Assembly (NCBI GenBank): GCA_036971475.1
Contig: JBAIZL010000005.1
Coordinates: 164,660,886 to 164,724,885, forward strand
From: Prosapia bicincta
Lineage: Eukaryota > Arthropoda > Insecta > Hemiptera > Cercopidae
DNA: 64,000 nucleotides
Reading direction: 5' to 3'
In this document: one piece after another, positions 1-11,091 of the stretch
Layout: each line of letters begins with the position of its first letter
Position numbering within the stretch: the first letter of the stretch is position 1
The notes under the pieces: generated by a model
Told to the model about the DNA's origin: nothing
Database searches by the model: none
What the model saw: only the letters and a program-made list of their open reading frames with translations
Program-made: the position numbers and the translations under genes

Positions 1-156
1 GAGAGACTTTCCGTCGTCAAGATAAGTCCTCTCCCTTTCCATGACTAAAGAACATTTTTAATATCACAAGTTGTTTTAGTTCAAGAAGTGTTATTTTTTG
101 TTGTTCAATGTGTGTTATATTTCTATTTATTTGAGAAAACTTTATTCTGTCTTCTG

Positions 157-343
157 TGGGGGGAAATGTTGGGTAGATCCTTTCCTATTTCCTCATTTTT
201 CCTTAAGTAAAACATTGTGAGTGAGGAACAATTATTTCTATTAAAATTCATTTTTTATCTACATTTTTACTACGGTCTCTACTCATCTTGCGGCCGAACG
301 TAGTACTACCACCAGTTATAGTTGTGACAGACAACCGCCTACA
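157..343 (+). mobile_element. Possible 3' end of an LTR retrotransposon (PPT plus LTR start)
   Basis: A G-run followed by AAA sits directly before TGTTGGGTAG (167 onward). This resembles the polypurine tract and LTR start of BEL/Pao or gypsy elements. A TG...CA interval could end near CCGCCTACA at about 343. No coding sequence of such an element is visible upstream within the window, and no second LTR copy was found, so this is only a pattern match. Confidence 0.2.
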
Positions 344-518
344 AGTAAGTGAACTTTCCCACTAACTCTTTTAGATTTCATAGCTAACCTTGCCTAATCC
401 TGCATTATATTTTGGGGTATATTAGCGTCAAATACTATTATTTCGTTAATATAATTATAGCAACAGTTTGTCAGTAACTTCGACTTAATTAATGCACAAA
501 AACTCTCTATTTTGACGT

Positions 519-762
519 CTCTCTCTCTCTTTCTCCATCTCTCTCTCTCTCTCTTCCTCTCTCAGAATGTGTGTGTGTGTGTGTGTGTGCGCGCGCGCGA
601 GCGCGCGCATTTGCGAGTTTGTATATGAGAGGGAGAATAAAAAGAGAGAGACAAAGTATATGAGAGAGACAGAGTGTGTGTGTGTGAGAAAGAGAGAGAG
701 TGTGTGTGTGTGTGTGTGTGTGAGAAAGAGAGACAGTGTGTGTGTGTGTGTGTGTTATAAAT
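519..762. repeat. Compound CT / GT / GA microsatellite
   Basis: Runs of CT (519-565), GT and GC (568-608), GA and GT alternate through to the last GT run near 753. The Cys/Val- or His/Thr-rich reading frames across it are translations of dinucleotide repeat and are not genes. Confidence 0.95.
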
Positions 763-844
763 ATTTCCATGTCGGCATCTATAGAGATGAGACTTTCTGG
801 CCAAGAAAGGCACATCCATGGCACAACCCATTTGCATGCCTTAG

Positions 845-1219
845 CTGCAAAGCACGAAAGCCCTCATCAATGAAACTATCTACCGGGCCAGCAAACTGCA
901 CCTCACACAGCAATCAGCAGGAAGAAAATGGGAAAACCTAGTCAGCACAGGGCCCATCGACCACAGACTTCCACGAGCTGAAGGCGTTGCCAAGTTCAGA
1001 ATGCAACCTGGCCATGACTACCTGGCCGCCCATGTACATCGTATCGGTGTGCTCCCAACACCGGAATACCCTCTCTGTGGACACGATACGATGGATGCGG
1101 ATCATCTGATGAAGTGCAGAGCGCTTGACAATTCCGGAGATGATGATGCCCCACTGGTTCGACTATACTGGTCAGTGCGTCACAAAATGACTCAACAGCC
1201 AAGAGTGGGCGTTGGCTAG
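845..1219 (+). pseudogene. Non-LTR retrotransposon ORF2, C-terminal fragment
   Basis: One frame is open from a TAG at 842 to the stop after GVG at 1219. It encodes the tail found after the RNase H region of many arthropod LINE polyproteins. Visible are the FRMQPGHDYLAAHVHRIGVL block and a zinc-knuckle-like C-x2-C...H-x4-C arrangement (PLCG, then DADHLMKC), followed by the basic end KMTQQPRVGVG. The reverse transcriptase and endonuclease parts are absent; upstream is microsatellite and unrelated DNA, so the copy is 5' truncated. The clade (R1, I or jockey group) cannot be fixed from this short piece. Naming the domain rests on family resemblance. Confidence 0.7.
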
Positions 1220-1402
1220 TAAGTAAGTTTCTTCTAATCTCTTTTCATCGTTTTGTGCATGGTCGGGAGAACCTGATGATGTCTATCACCACGGCGTTAA
1301 CATATATATAAATGACTAGAACAAGCAAACTACTTTATTTTAATATTTCTGATACATTTCGAAAGTCATTGTCCCGGTTAATAAACACTACATAACACTT
1401 AT

Positions 1403-3230
1403 AAGAAAGGTTTACCAAGTGTGGACTATGAATAGATTACAGCCTTATCGATTGGATTAGACATTTTATAGGAGCGAGTTCGAAGTATCAAATTTAACCT
1501 TATTCAGAGATGTTTGCATTGTATCAACAAGCTGCTATCCTAAATAAGATTTATCCTAAATATAACCAAAGTCAATTCAAACTCTTATTGAAATTAATAC
1601 ACTTTTCAGCGCTGCTGAAATATTTAACGGGATAAACCGTTGAGATGACTTCATAAAAAATCTCTATAACACATACAATTATTTTCGTTATATTAATTGA
1701 AAACATGATTATATGCAACAGCTGATTATAAGTCATAGGTTATAATAGAGAACAGCTTTTCCCACACGTACGTTTTACTGCTTGACTTATATTGTATATT
1801 ATTATATAAAATGTTATTATTCCATACTTGTTTCAAATTTTAAAATTTAAACTTCTGTAAGATCGTCTGGCCACTTTTTAATAGTTTATTTCAATTCGTT
1901 AACTAAAATTTTTGTTCACTAAATCTCTCAATATCTAATAAGGCTCTTCTTTTACTAAAATCCTTTCTATTATTAACTACATTAACTAGATTATGTTAAA
2001 CTCTAATAACTACAATCAGCAATGAAGTGTTCCCTTCTGTCAGCCAGACTGACTGCCATATTGTGTTTTTAACAATTTTGTTTGTAATATTTAATATATT
2101 TCCATATTTAGAGTTTGCCAAAGTAGTAATAGACAACTATTCTTCAAACAACTGATGGTCCAGCTTGAAAACATTAAATATAAAGGCTTTAGACAGATTG
2201 ATTTAAGCAGTTAACAGGTGATGTTTACAAAATGTCAGTTATTGTAACCGAATAAAGGAAATGACATATTACTTAAGAAGTTTAATGTGTTTATATGGCG
2301 ATCGATAAAACTAGATATTAACGAAGATATCGTAGTTTGATCAAAATCATTTTGTCTCTGTAATGTTTTCTCAAAATTTTCTTTAATTTAACAGGGTTTA
2401 AAAAATTAGTTTGTTTCAGAAAAAAATTATTGCTACTTAAAACATTGAATATAACTAAACCAATTTAATAAAGTATAATTATTTAATGGCTTATAAATTA
2501 ACATTGTTTCCCATTTATACATTTTAAAAGGTTTATAGTTAGTGGTAATGTGCTCTATATAACCCCAATAGATGGTAAAACTGCCTCGGTATAGTAACAC
2601 CCACTCTCAGTTGTGAGGGAGTATTAAAACTAAGCATCATCTCTTTTAACTGGACAAATCCTTGTATAGCATAGTTTAATGAAGGCTATATGTGGCAAAT
2701 AAATAGCGAACCCTTATGTGCCATTACTCATAGATAAATATACACAGAGTTCGGTAAATAAACATGCATAAGTTTTGCCCCTTTTAGGAGGTAGTAGGTA
2801 TAAATCCTTACAAAAGAAAAAGCCATAGACATTAGGTTTAAATTCATAAAACATAAATAGGTGGTAACTACCTACATTTTAGGTAGGCGGGGGTGAATTT
2901 CAATTTTAAGGTTAAACTACCACTGAACATTTCTTCTAATATAAGTTTTTCAAACGGTCAATACTGACATGACTAGGTAATTAGTGCAGGTAGGCACTGT
3001 TTTCTCGTTATCATAACTAGAGGAGTAATGAAATCTAATGACGTCACCTCAGTTTTAAATCTGTCGCTCGCTAATCCACCCAAATTGAGTATTTAAATTT
3101 TGGAATTCCTGCTAAAGTGTATTTGCTCTTGTAGATGCAGAAATAACTTGTAAATATAGGAAACCTTGTTCATAAAAAGTAACATTTTCTTTGCAAGTTA
3201 CGTAGGTTACGTTAGGCTATATTTTGTTTA
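1403..3230. repeat. Dispersed repeat, copy A (pairs with copy B at 16.6-26.3 kb)
   Basis: Blocks of this region match 16572-17553 and 25530-26270 in the same order and orientation: CAGAGATGTTTGCATTGTATC, CTAAATATAACC, TGTTATTATTCCATACTTG, GCCATATTGT, and the TTTTGGAATTCCT block near 3100. Copy A has about 860 bp (roughly 2180-3050) missing from copy B. Copy B has an extra stretch near 16700-17390 plus an LTR element. No protein was recognised. Copy A carries a single ACAC at 1764-1767, where copy B was hit by the LTR retrotransposon. Confidence 0.75.
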
Positions 3231-4632
3231 CCACGTAAATTGTTTATGTAATGAACATAAGTTTAGAAATGTATTGAACAAAAGTTTATTGAATCTGTGT
3301 CTGAAATGTTAACCTTTGTTTGGTCAAGTTCAGCTGATCCGGACGCAGGACGTGTTCGGTGAACAGATCTGGTGGTGTTTGTGGCATTGTTAATTGTCAT
3401 TACAGTGGTTTATTGGGACAATAAAGGATTTCAGGGTTGCATGCTGCGGGGAAAGTTTGTTAAATACTGCAGTTGTTTTGAAATATATTTTTTTAACATA
3501 TTCTCTTTGTACTATATTGGAATTTACATGTTTTTTTTATCACAGAGGTGACCTAGTTATTTAAATAAAATGTTATTAAATTACTTTAAAAATATCCTTC
3601 TATATTTTAGAAGAAAGCCACAATATTCTCAAAGCGCCTAAAAAGTGAATGCCAGTTTTTCCTTTACAGTTTTCTATTCAATTGTAAGCATGCGTAGACT
3701 TATAGTTGTACGCCAAACAATACTACTTGATGCTCATTCTCATTCCTATTTCCATTTAACTTACAAATTCCTGAAAACATATCTTGTAACTGTCCAATTT
3801 TTACCAATTCTTTTAAAAAGATTTTAATGAACCTCAATGGTTTTCAGTTACCTTCTAGTCTAAATTTTTTACAATTTAAATTAGTATATATTTTTGTGTC
3901 CCAGGAAGATTATTAAAAAAAAACTCTAAGCAAATAGCAAAGATGATCAATCCAGGGAAGAAGTTAAAATAGCAACTCTGTGGGTATATTCTCTTGCAGA
4001 AAGTAATTGACTCCCTTAACTGTTTTAGTTTGTAACACTCTTAAAAATAAGGTGTTACATATAAATTCATTTATATATTTAATTTTTATTTAATAATTAT
4101 ATCGTCCGAATATAAAAGAAAATTTTTGTTTTCTTTGTACAATTGTAATTCTAGGGTAAGTTTCGTAGCGCCCCTAGCGGGTAAAAATGTAAAATATCGT
4201 ACGAGTTAGTAACTTAGGGTAATTAACCCACATCACCTCATGTGACTTAAGCATGGTCTGATATCGCCTGATCCAATGCACCAATCAAAAAATTAAAAAT
4301 AATAACCAAGGGTGGGAAATTCCGTTGGCGTGCCCTTGCAGAAGTCCCACTCCTCGAAAAGTCTCCGAACGAGAAGGACGTGATGGCATTTTCGGACGTA
4401 ACCTAGAAATTTATAAGCTTCCAGTATTCAAAATTTAAGATGACAAGGCCGGTACCAAATTTATTTAACGCAGCTAAAGAAGAAGTCAGAAGCGATTATT
4501 TACGTGTTTCAAATAAATAAAAGTTTATATAATTTTTGTATTAGAGCGCTGATTCCCGGATCGATGTGCAGTGATTAGTGATTCCAAAAGCCATGGGCAA
4601 TGTTTAATATGTGTTAAAGTGTTTAACAAGTA
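3231..4632. other. Non-coding stretch upstream of the candidate gene start
   Basis: AT-rich with no reading frame worth calling. Slightly CpG-richer stretches at about 3340-3460 and 4170-4400 could be promoter or 5' UTR sequence for the candidate exon that ends at 4646, but no TATA box or initiator was identified with confidence. Confidence 0.5.
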
Positions 4633-5098
4633 ATGTGCACAACCAGGTACGTTTTAGATAAAAATAAAGAAAATGTATTTTAATGTTAACTAAGTTGAAT
4701 TTTAATTGATAAACGGTTAACACATGAACGGTAGAAATTGTCCTTTAAATATTCATTTCTAAAAATTTAATTGGAAATCTTAAGTTACTATCTTCTCGAT
4801 AAATATAATTTTAAAGGTTAATAAATAATTAAAATGTATGGAATAATTAGCAGTAATTAAAAGATAATTACTCGACACATTGCTGTCTTTTGTTCTACTG
4901 TAATTTGTCACTGATTAATAAATTGTATGACTTTGTATTTTAAAAATTGAAATTCTTATTTCACAAGTAACCTAGAACGTTACAAACTTTATATTTTCAT
5001 TTCCCTAGTAACCTAGTTCTACCTTCCGAAGATATCAGAAGATCTTTTACAGAAAGACATTATTATGCCTGGCTGAAACGGAGAACTAGGAGCCCCTG
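4633..5098 (+). CDS. Candidate first two coding exons of a spliced host gene (unknown product)
   Basis: An ATG at 4633 opens a 14-nt coding end of an exon with a donor at 4646/4647 (CAG|GTACGT). A pyrimidine-rich acceptor (TTTCATTTCCCTAG) precedes a 90-nt exon at 5009-5098 that ends at a perfect donor, CTG|GTAAGT. Joining them keeps frame: the split codon AG|T is completed and the second exon has no stop in that frame. The product begins MCTTSNLVLPSEDIRRSFTE and continues with a basic stretch HYYAWLKRRTRSP. The other frames of exon 2 contain stops. Both exon boundaries are phase 2. Later exons were not found, so the intron after 5098 would be long, or the call is wrong. The family was not recognised. 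The peptide is charged and aromatic rather than low-complexity, which favours real coding sequence. Confidence 0.45.
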
Positions 5099-5264
5099 GT
5101 AAGTAAGGTTGATTAATTTGTTAATTAGTAATTAACACACATTTTTAATAAAGCCCTGATAAATACTTACCCCAGGGAAAAGGGCTCAACAGTTACATAT
5201 GCGCGACTCTGCTGAATTTAAATTACTGCTGGTTTTTGTTGTTTTCTAATTACTGCTAATTTGC

Positions 5265-5391
5265 ACATATGTTAATTTTAATTGTTTAATATTCCTGATG
5301 ATGTTGGTTCTACCAACGAAAAGTTTTGAATTGTAAATTCAATTATAATTCTTGTGTTTGTATTTTGACTTAGTTATATATATATATATAT
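5265..5391 (+). mobile_element. Penelope-like element 3' end with hammerhead-like motif, abutting (TA)n
   Basis: TTTGCACATATGTTAATTTT through TTTGACTTAGTT matches the 3' non-coding end of the PLE at 28562-29526 (minus strand) and the copies at 45915-46117. Within it, CTGATGA (5295-5301), a stem GTTGG/CCAAC (5303-5307/5313-5317) and GAAA (5318-5321) form a hammerhead-like core, followed by the inverted repeat TTGAATT/AATTCAA. The copy is 5' truncated and runs into (TA)n at about 5376-5391. Confidence 0.75.
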
Positions 5392-5429
5392 CATAACAAT
5401 AGAATAATTATAATTTGTGTCGTCCATTA

Positions 5430-6090
5430 TTAAATATCACTGACAATCGTACGTTATTAATACGCGTATTCATTACAGAGCTTTGCAAATAATTAAAGCG
5501 AATAGAATTATATCCACAGAACCTGAAGCTACATCCAACCTTTGGCCCTTTTATATTTTATAACATATGTTGCTAGTCATTCCACATTAGGAGAGCTTTG
5601 GTTGCAGACGCAAATAATGAAGATCCTGTAAATAACATTTCCTCTCTTCCCTTGAACGAATGCAGCTAGTCATAATCTAATTCTTTAACTAGAAGTTTAC
5701 CACCAACTGTTTCAGTCAGTTAACCTTATATTAATCTGAAATGCACCTGACCAACACTATGAACACTGATCCTGTATGAGGGATATTAAGTGGGAAATTG
5801 GCAGCACTGGAATGTAAGCCGTAACACGTTGATCAAACAAGTTAACAGTTTGCTGGGGATAAACTAGTTTCCCCAATATGCAATTACATTTGTACTTTGA
5901 GATGTTAAATTGAAATTATATAATAGATCCACGTCATATTCAATTTTGTTGTAATGTTATTAGGATATCGATTATATACGAGCGTGCTTATTTAATCACT
6001 GTGTAAAAATAATTATTATATCTTTAAAAGTTGCAACACATTGTGTAGTTTCATGTAATATGTCAGTTATAAATTCGGTAAATACATTTC
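5430..6090. repeat. Dispersed repeat D, copy 1 (pairs with 36035-36905)
   Basis: Collinear with 36035-36905: shared blocks include ACTAATACGCGT-like sequence, CAAATAATGA-GA-CCTGTAAAT, GTTTACC-CCAAC, CAGTTAACC-TATATTA, TGAGGGATATTA and TTGCAACACATTG. No coding sequence is evident. It sits between two (TA)n tracts, with a PLE 3' end on its left. Confidence 0.75.
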
Positions 6091-6122
6091 CAGGTCGAAG
6101 AAGACTCATGTTTTTAATTATG

Positions 6123-6127
6123 AGTAT

Positions 6128-6222
<95 letters not shown>
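6123..6222. repeat. (TA)n microsatellite
   Basis: About 100 bp of TA dinucleotides interrupted by TTTATTTATTTA near the middle. It lies at the right edge of repeat D copy 1. Confidence 0.97.
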
Positions 6223-6226
<4 letters not shown>

Positions 6227-6350
6227 ATATAATATAACTATTAAAATTATTAGTTAGTGTATAAAAAAGATTTATTAACACCGGAATTTATTTATATAGC
6301 TTTAACCATTTTAATAATGTATTTTAATGATGAAATGTGATCATATGGAC

Positions 6351-6353
<3 letters not shown>

Positions 6354-6402
<49 letters not shown>
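6354..6402. repeat. (TA)n microsatellite
   Basis: Uninterrupted TA dinucleotide tract that separates AT-rich DNA from the repeat F copy starting at about 6440. Confidence 0.97.
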
Positions 6403-6406
<4 letters not shown>

Positions 6407-6439
6407 AATCAGTTTTTAATTAAAAAGCAACAAACAAAG

Positions 6440-6700
6440 AATCACTCGGCTGACTAAGTTGAAATTATTAATATACTCATCTTCATTTCTGTTAGGAATA
6501 TTTCTATATGTTTGAGTATTGTTTTTTCCATTTCTAACGTTTCAATGTTCTCCTCTGTTGACGCGTTTCGGAGAAACTCTATTTTCAAAACTTCAATTGT
6601 ACTGTTCGCCCAAACCTTAAGTTCGTCTTTATATTCCGTTGTCCACGGCCCCACCCCTTCCATTCCTCACATCCTATTGGTGCACGCCTACTCTTGAATG
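6440..6700. repeat. Dispersed repeat F, copy 1 (pairs with 26515-26695)
   Basis: Shares TTCTCCTCTGTTGACGCGTT, ACTC-ATTTTCAAAAC, GTACTGTTC and TATTGG-GCACGCCTACT with 26515-26695, in the same order. Copy 2 directly adjoins PLE reverse-transcriptase sequence. A 69-codon minus-strand frame across it is not preserved in copy 2, so no protein is claimed. Confidence 0.65.
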
Positions 6701-6902
6701 GCAGAAAACTGTACTCAAACACATAAAGAATCACCCATTTATTTTACAGTACAGTATTAAACTTCATAAAATGACAGCTTGTTTGAAGGGCTCTTGTGAC
6801 GTTAGAATGGACTTAGCAGTTGGATACAGAAAAGTCTACCCCCATTGCCATTATTATAAACAGAAAGTGAAGATAGCTCTTACTGGGTCTGTAATATAAT
6901 TA

Positions 6903-7391
6903 CAGTAGCACCCCTCTTAACCGGCCTCTCATCTACCGGTCCTAGGATCCATACAATAGTAATACCACTAGAAAGACTGTGTTATGTCGTCATAAAAACT
7001 AGTTTATTGCCACCTTAACTATCTTTATTTATAGCAAATAATAGTCAAATTGATTAGATATTTTTACTATACCAAGATTTAATTTTCGAACCTAGAGTTT
7101 GGCAAGTACTATGAATCTGTGTTATCATTCAATGAAAGCAGGAGTTTACAAAGGTACTCACAAACTGAAAATTTGTTTCTTCAAAATTAAAAGGTTGAAG
7201 GGATTTAAGTTTTAATTCTACCGAAATAATGCAAATGTTTTGAGAAAAATTAATTTAACTAAATTATGTGTTTTTCTAACGTTTTGGAGCGTGTTTCAAC
7301 AGTTGTATAAAATGTATGTGATGAAAAATTTGAGTTAGTAACCTGAAAATAGATCGGCCGAGAGTTTTGACACTTTATAGGGGTGCTACAC
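6903..7391. mobile_element. Possible pogo/Tigger-like MITE
   Basis: The left end CAGTAGCACCCCTCTTAACC and the right end AGGGGTGCTAC (7379-7389) are inverted over about 11 bp. The left end has the CAGT...TTAACCGG look of pogo/Tigger termini. There is no transposase frame inside and no clear TA target duplication on the right. Confidence 0.3.
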
Positions 7392-8110
7392 AACAATGGG
7401 ACAATGAATTATTTAGAATATTGGTTTACTCTTTGTGTTTACAATTAGGCCTACAATTGAATTTTTAGAATTACATTTTTCAATTTTCACCAACTTTTAG
7501 TCTAAGTTCATACAATATCCAAGGTATAACAGTATCCTGTATGTCATTACAAAAAAAAACTAATTTTATGGTTTTTTCTTACTAAGGTGCAAATTTATCG
7601 TTCGAAATACATTAGTACGTATCGTAAAACAAACTTGTTTGCTATTTACATATCCTTTAAGCTAACTATGGATATCACTACCTATTTAAAAGGCTATGCC
7701 TACGTAGACAATTCGAAACTTTTGGATGATGCTTTGGTTCCAGGCAAGGCTGCTCTCAAACAGCTGATGCTTAGATTAGTGTTTCGGATTTATAGCTACT
7801 CACGTGATTCTAAATTCCTAAAATAATAAATGTTTGTCTATTCTTTCCACTTTCTAATATTTAAAAACTCCGCTATAAAACCATTTTATAAAATGTCTAA
7901 CACCAGGATTAAGTATATACGACGTTATTCATTGGTTCTATTTTTCGTAGAAACGTAGGATAACCAGGCAAACCCCGTCTAGTTCCTTTCCCGTTCAGAC
8001 TAATTGAGAGGTGTAGTGTAAGAATATATGTGTAACATTTCTATTATTTTCTTACAAATTAAAAAATTAAATCTATACAAATGTAACTGTGGAAAGTCGG
8101 TCAATAAAAC
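7392..8110. other. No gene recognised
   Basis: AT-rich sequence. A 79-codon forward frame at 7587-7826 has no recognisable domain and no splice or conservation support. Confidence 0.6.
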
Positions 8111-8119
8111 AAATAGCAT

Positions 8120-8700
8120 TGGCAGACGAGTAGAGCGAGAGAAAGAGGGGGAGTGACGATGCAGACTGACGCACGGAAAGAAAGTCATAGACACAGAGGT
8201 TGAGTGGAAGAAAGGCTACGAGACACAGATAATGGAAAGGAAAAGGATAAGAGGCCATGTGAGATTGATAGAGATATATTGATAGACAGATACTGAGAAA
8301 TATACAGTCAAAGAGAAAGTGAGACAATGAGAGACTGGTAAAAGATAACAAAGAGGGAAACAGAGATGTGAAATTGAGAAGGAGAGGGAGAGACAAACAT
8401 ACAGACAGAGAGAAAAAGAGAGAGTGAGGGGAAGATAGGCGATGACAGACTGACAATGGAAAGAAAGAGAGCAAGAGACGGTGTGAGATTGAAAGAAATA
8501 TATTGAAACAAACAGAGACTGAGAGAGATACACTCATCGAGGAAAAGACAAAATGAGAGATTGATAGAAAGATAAAATAATTGGTAAACAAACTTGTGAA
8601 AATAAGAGAGAAAGATAGAAAAACAGATACTGACAGAGAAAGTGAAGCAGAAGTCGGAAGAGAGAGAATGCAAGACTGACAAAGAGAAGGATTGTTTTAG
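8120..8700. repeat. Degenerate (GA)n purine-rich low-complexity tract
   Basis: Dominated by GAGA, GACAGA and AAAGAGAG motifs on the plus strand. Long Ser/Leu/Phe-rich frames on the minus strand appear in all three phases, which is the signature of a polypyrimidine strand and not of coding sequence. Confidence 0.9.
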
Positions 8701-9345
8701 AGAAACATGTCTGTGCTTTTATAACAACATTTATTTCCAGGACATAGAAACTATAATAAATTCTTTCCCTCAATCTTCCCAGAAAAACCCAAAAGAACTA
8801 ATAACAATTTTTTTCTCATAGCAGATGTGTAATAAACTTGAGAATTGTAACCCTCTTCTTGTAAATAAAAATAATTGTTACTTACTATATATCTATATGG
8901 TGTGAGTTGTAACCTTTCATGTATAAGCTTATAATGAAAATAAATTTAACAAATGTAATCTTTTGAATCTCTGTAGAAAAAACTCCCCCACCAATGTAAT
9001 TCCACTTTTACAAATCCAGTGAAGATTACCTTTACTGTTTGACGACTTTTTCTAGATTTCTTTGTTATTTTTAACGTAATACATTATTAATAATAATTTA
9101 AGGACATTACGGGAGATTTATCTATTATTATTTGAATACAATACTTTTAATATTCGTTAAAGCAATAGCATTCGCTTGGTTTTCGTAACAATGACTGAGC
9201 GGCCAATACAGGTGTGATTCCGAGAAGAGGGAAAACTAAGTATCGTAAAATGTTTCTTAGTATGAGAAGAGTTACTGTAAACTTGAAATAGGCACTTCCA
9301 TGTTTTTTACACGTAATACATCCAGAGAGAAAATGCTACAGACAC
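8701..9345. other. No gene recognised
   Basis: AT-rich intergenic or intronic DNA. No reading frame, repeat unit or structural element was identified. Confidence 0.6.
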
Positions 9346-9349
9346 GTGT

Positions 9350-9860
9350 TAATTAATTGCTCCCCGTTTTATAAGTGAAAAAGATTCTAAAAAGCTGACT
9401 TATTCTATATGTTATGGTCTCAGTACTTTGGGATACTTACTTATTCCTTTAAAGAGTTCAGTAAGTAATCAATATATCTTTATACTTTATGAGAGGAGAA
9501 ATAGAAGGGCGATATGACGTCGACACTGCTCTCTGTATTTATAGCCTGAAGTTTATTTCATACGCTTATATTCCGCTGGGAAGTTGTACTCTATATTGAA
9601 GTTAATAAACTTTGCAGGAATGCATAGTTTCCCTTAGTGTTTATATTTCCATGTAAAGGTTAACAACTTGTTGCAAACAATATTTGCCTGATGTCAAAAA
9701 GATCGGACGCAAAAATAACAATCAAAACACCTTTTTTTAGCAATAACAACTTCCTGTATCCTTTGTAATAGACCTTTTAACAATGTAAATGTCTGTTAAT
9801 CTTAGAAACAGCCAGTGAATATTAACATCTAACCTTTAGCAATAACAATTGCCTCTCTAC
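9350..9860. repeat. Dispersed repeat C, copy 1 (uninterrupted; pairs with 38549-38604 and 39907-40370)
   Basis: Matches the second copy from GTTAATTAATT-CTCCCC through TATGACGT-GACACT, CTCTGTATTTATAGCCTGAAG, AACTTGTTGCAAACAAT and AACAATAACAATTGCCTC. Copy 1 runs straight through the point where copy 2 carries a PIF/Harbinger-like insertion, so it serves as the empty-site reference. No coding sequence was seen. Confidence 0.75.
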
Positions 9861-11091
9861 AAATACATAAAATATTTCATATCATTTAAATTTATTCAAC
9901 AAAGGATAAATATCTATGCATAACGAAAAACACCCAATCTTTCTTTTTGCTCTGGACACATCCAGTGATATTATTTTCTGGTAAGTGACCAACAGTAAGT
10001 TTCAGTATCTTATTTAACCACTGCCCAACTCTTCTCAATAGCTTTCTGAGGTTTACAATACACGTAAAAATTTTTTTACAACCAACAATTTCCTCCCTCA
10101 CCACCGACATCCCCCTTCTTTACAGCTTCCCAAACTTTTAGGGTAAAACATTAGCCCTATTTCATTCTTATTATGAGATAGTTTACCTTATAAATAGTCT
10201 TGAGCAAGTTAAAATAGTTTACAAGTTTAACTATTGCAGTTTAAGCTAAGAAGTATTAAAATTAATGAAACACTAACATTTTATACAAAGTTGCCCCCTT
10301 AGGTTTAAACAAAGACATCCTCCCAGCATAAAACGCCTTTTTTTTATTCGTCAATCAAATTTAAATTATCTTAGTTACAAGACTAACACTTAGAACTCGG
10401 ATCCAATATCCTACCTGCAACCAGTGTCAATGAAGTCATACACTACTAAAACCATTGAGGGGGGGGGGCATTAACAAACCCTCCTCTCACTGACTAAATG
10501 AAAGAAAAAACTAAACCATTAACAAAATCAAATATTTTGTTATCACGTAATTCTTGCAGGGATCACATTAACGACCTGGTTTAAAAGGAATACAAACAAT
10601 ATGTTAAAAATAAAAAAAGGAAATTGCTGGCAAGTTCTGTAGGATGTAGCGAAGAAGTGACTAGTTGCTCAAGGCTGAGGAGGTTTTCAACTCTTAATTG
10701 CAACCAAAATTAAATGGATCACCATAAAGACTTTTTAATGGTGATAATAATATGAATACAATAATATGAATAATAATATGAATAATTTTCAAACATATAG
10801 ACCAAACATATATGGACTGTAGAATTGTTACCTATTTATCTTTTAATCAGTTGATTTAAAAAGCATAAACACATTCTAGTGAAACGTACTGCTGCTGGTG
10901 GACAACAATGGAACTAAATTAGAACAAAAGGGAATTCGGTTTATCGTCATTTCCTTGTCATAAATTAAGGTTTGGGAAATTATTACATTAGTCGTTCTCA
11001 ACCGTTACCTGCAGAAATTGCTATTAATACAGAGATGAAAAGTCCTTTTTTATAATGAGCCACTTTCTCTACTTTTCTCTACTTTTCCTGA
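9861..11091. other. No gene recognised
   Basis: AT-rich, with a G9 run near 10460 and no supported reading frame. If the BEL/Pao element to the right had been complete, its reverse transcriptase and integrase would lie here on the minus strand. Nothing resembling them was seen. Confidence 0.55.

Noticed and set aside
507..837. His/Thr-rich and Cys/Val-rich frames up to about 125 codons
   Set aside because: Pure translation of (GT)n and (GA)n microsatellites.
6454..6899. Small frames across repeat F and beyond
   Set aside because: Not kept in repeat F copy 2; no domain.
7587..7826. 79-codon forward frame
   Set aside because: No homology, no splice signals, ordinary AT-rich DNA.
8000..8773. 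Several long Ser/Leu/Phe-rich minus-strand reading frames
   Set aside because: They overlap in different frames over a GA-rich tract; composition alone produces them.
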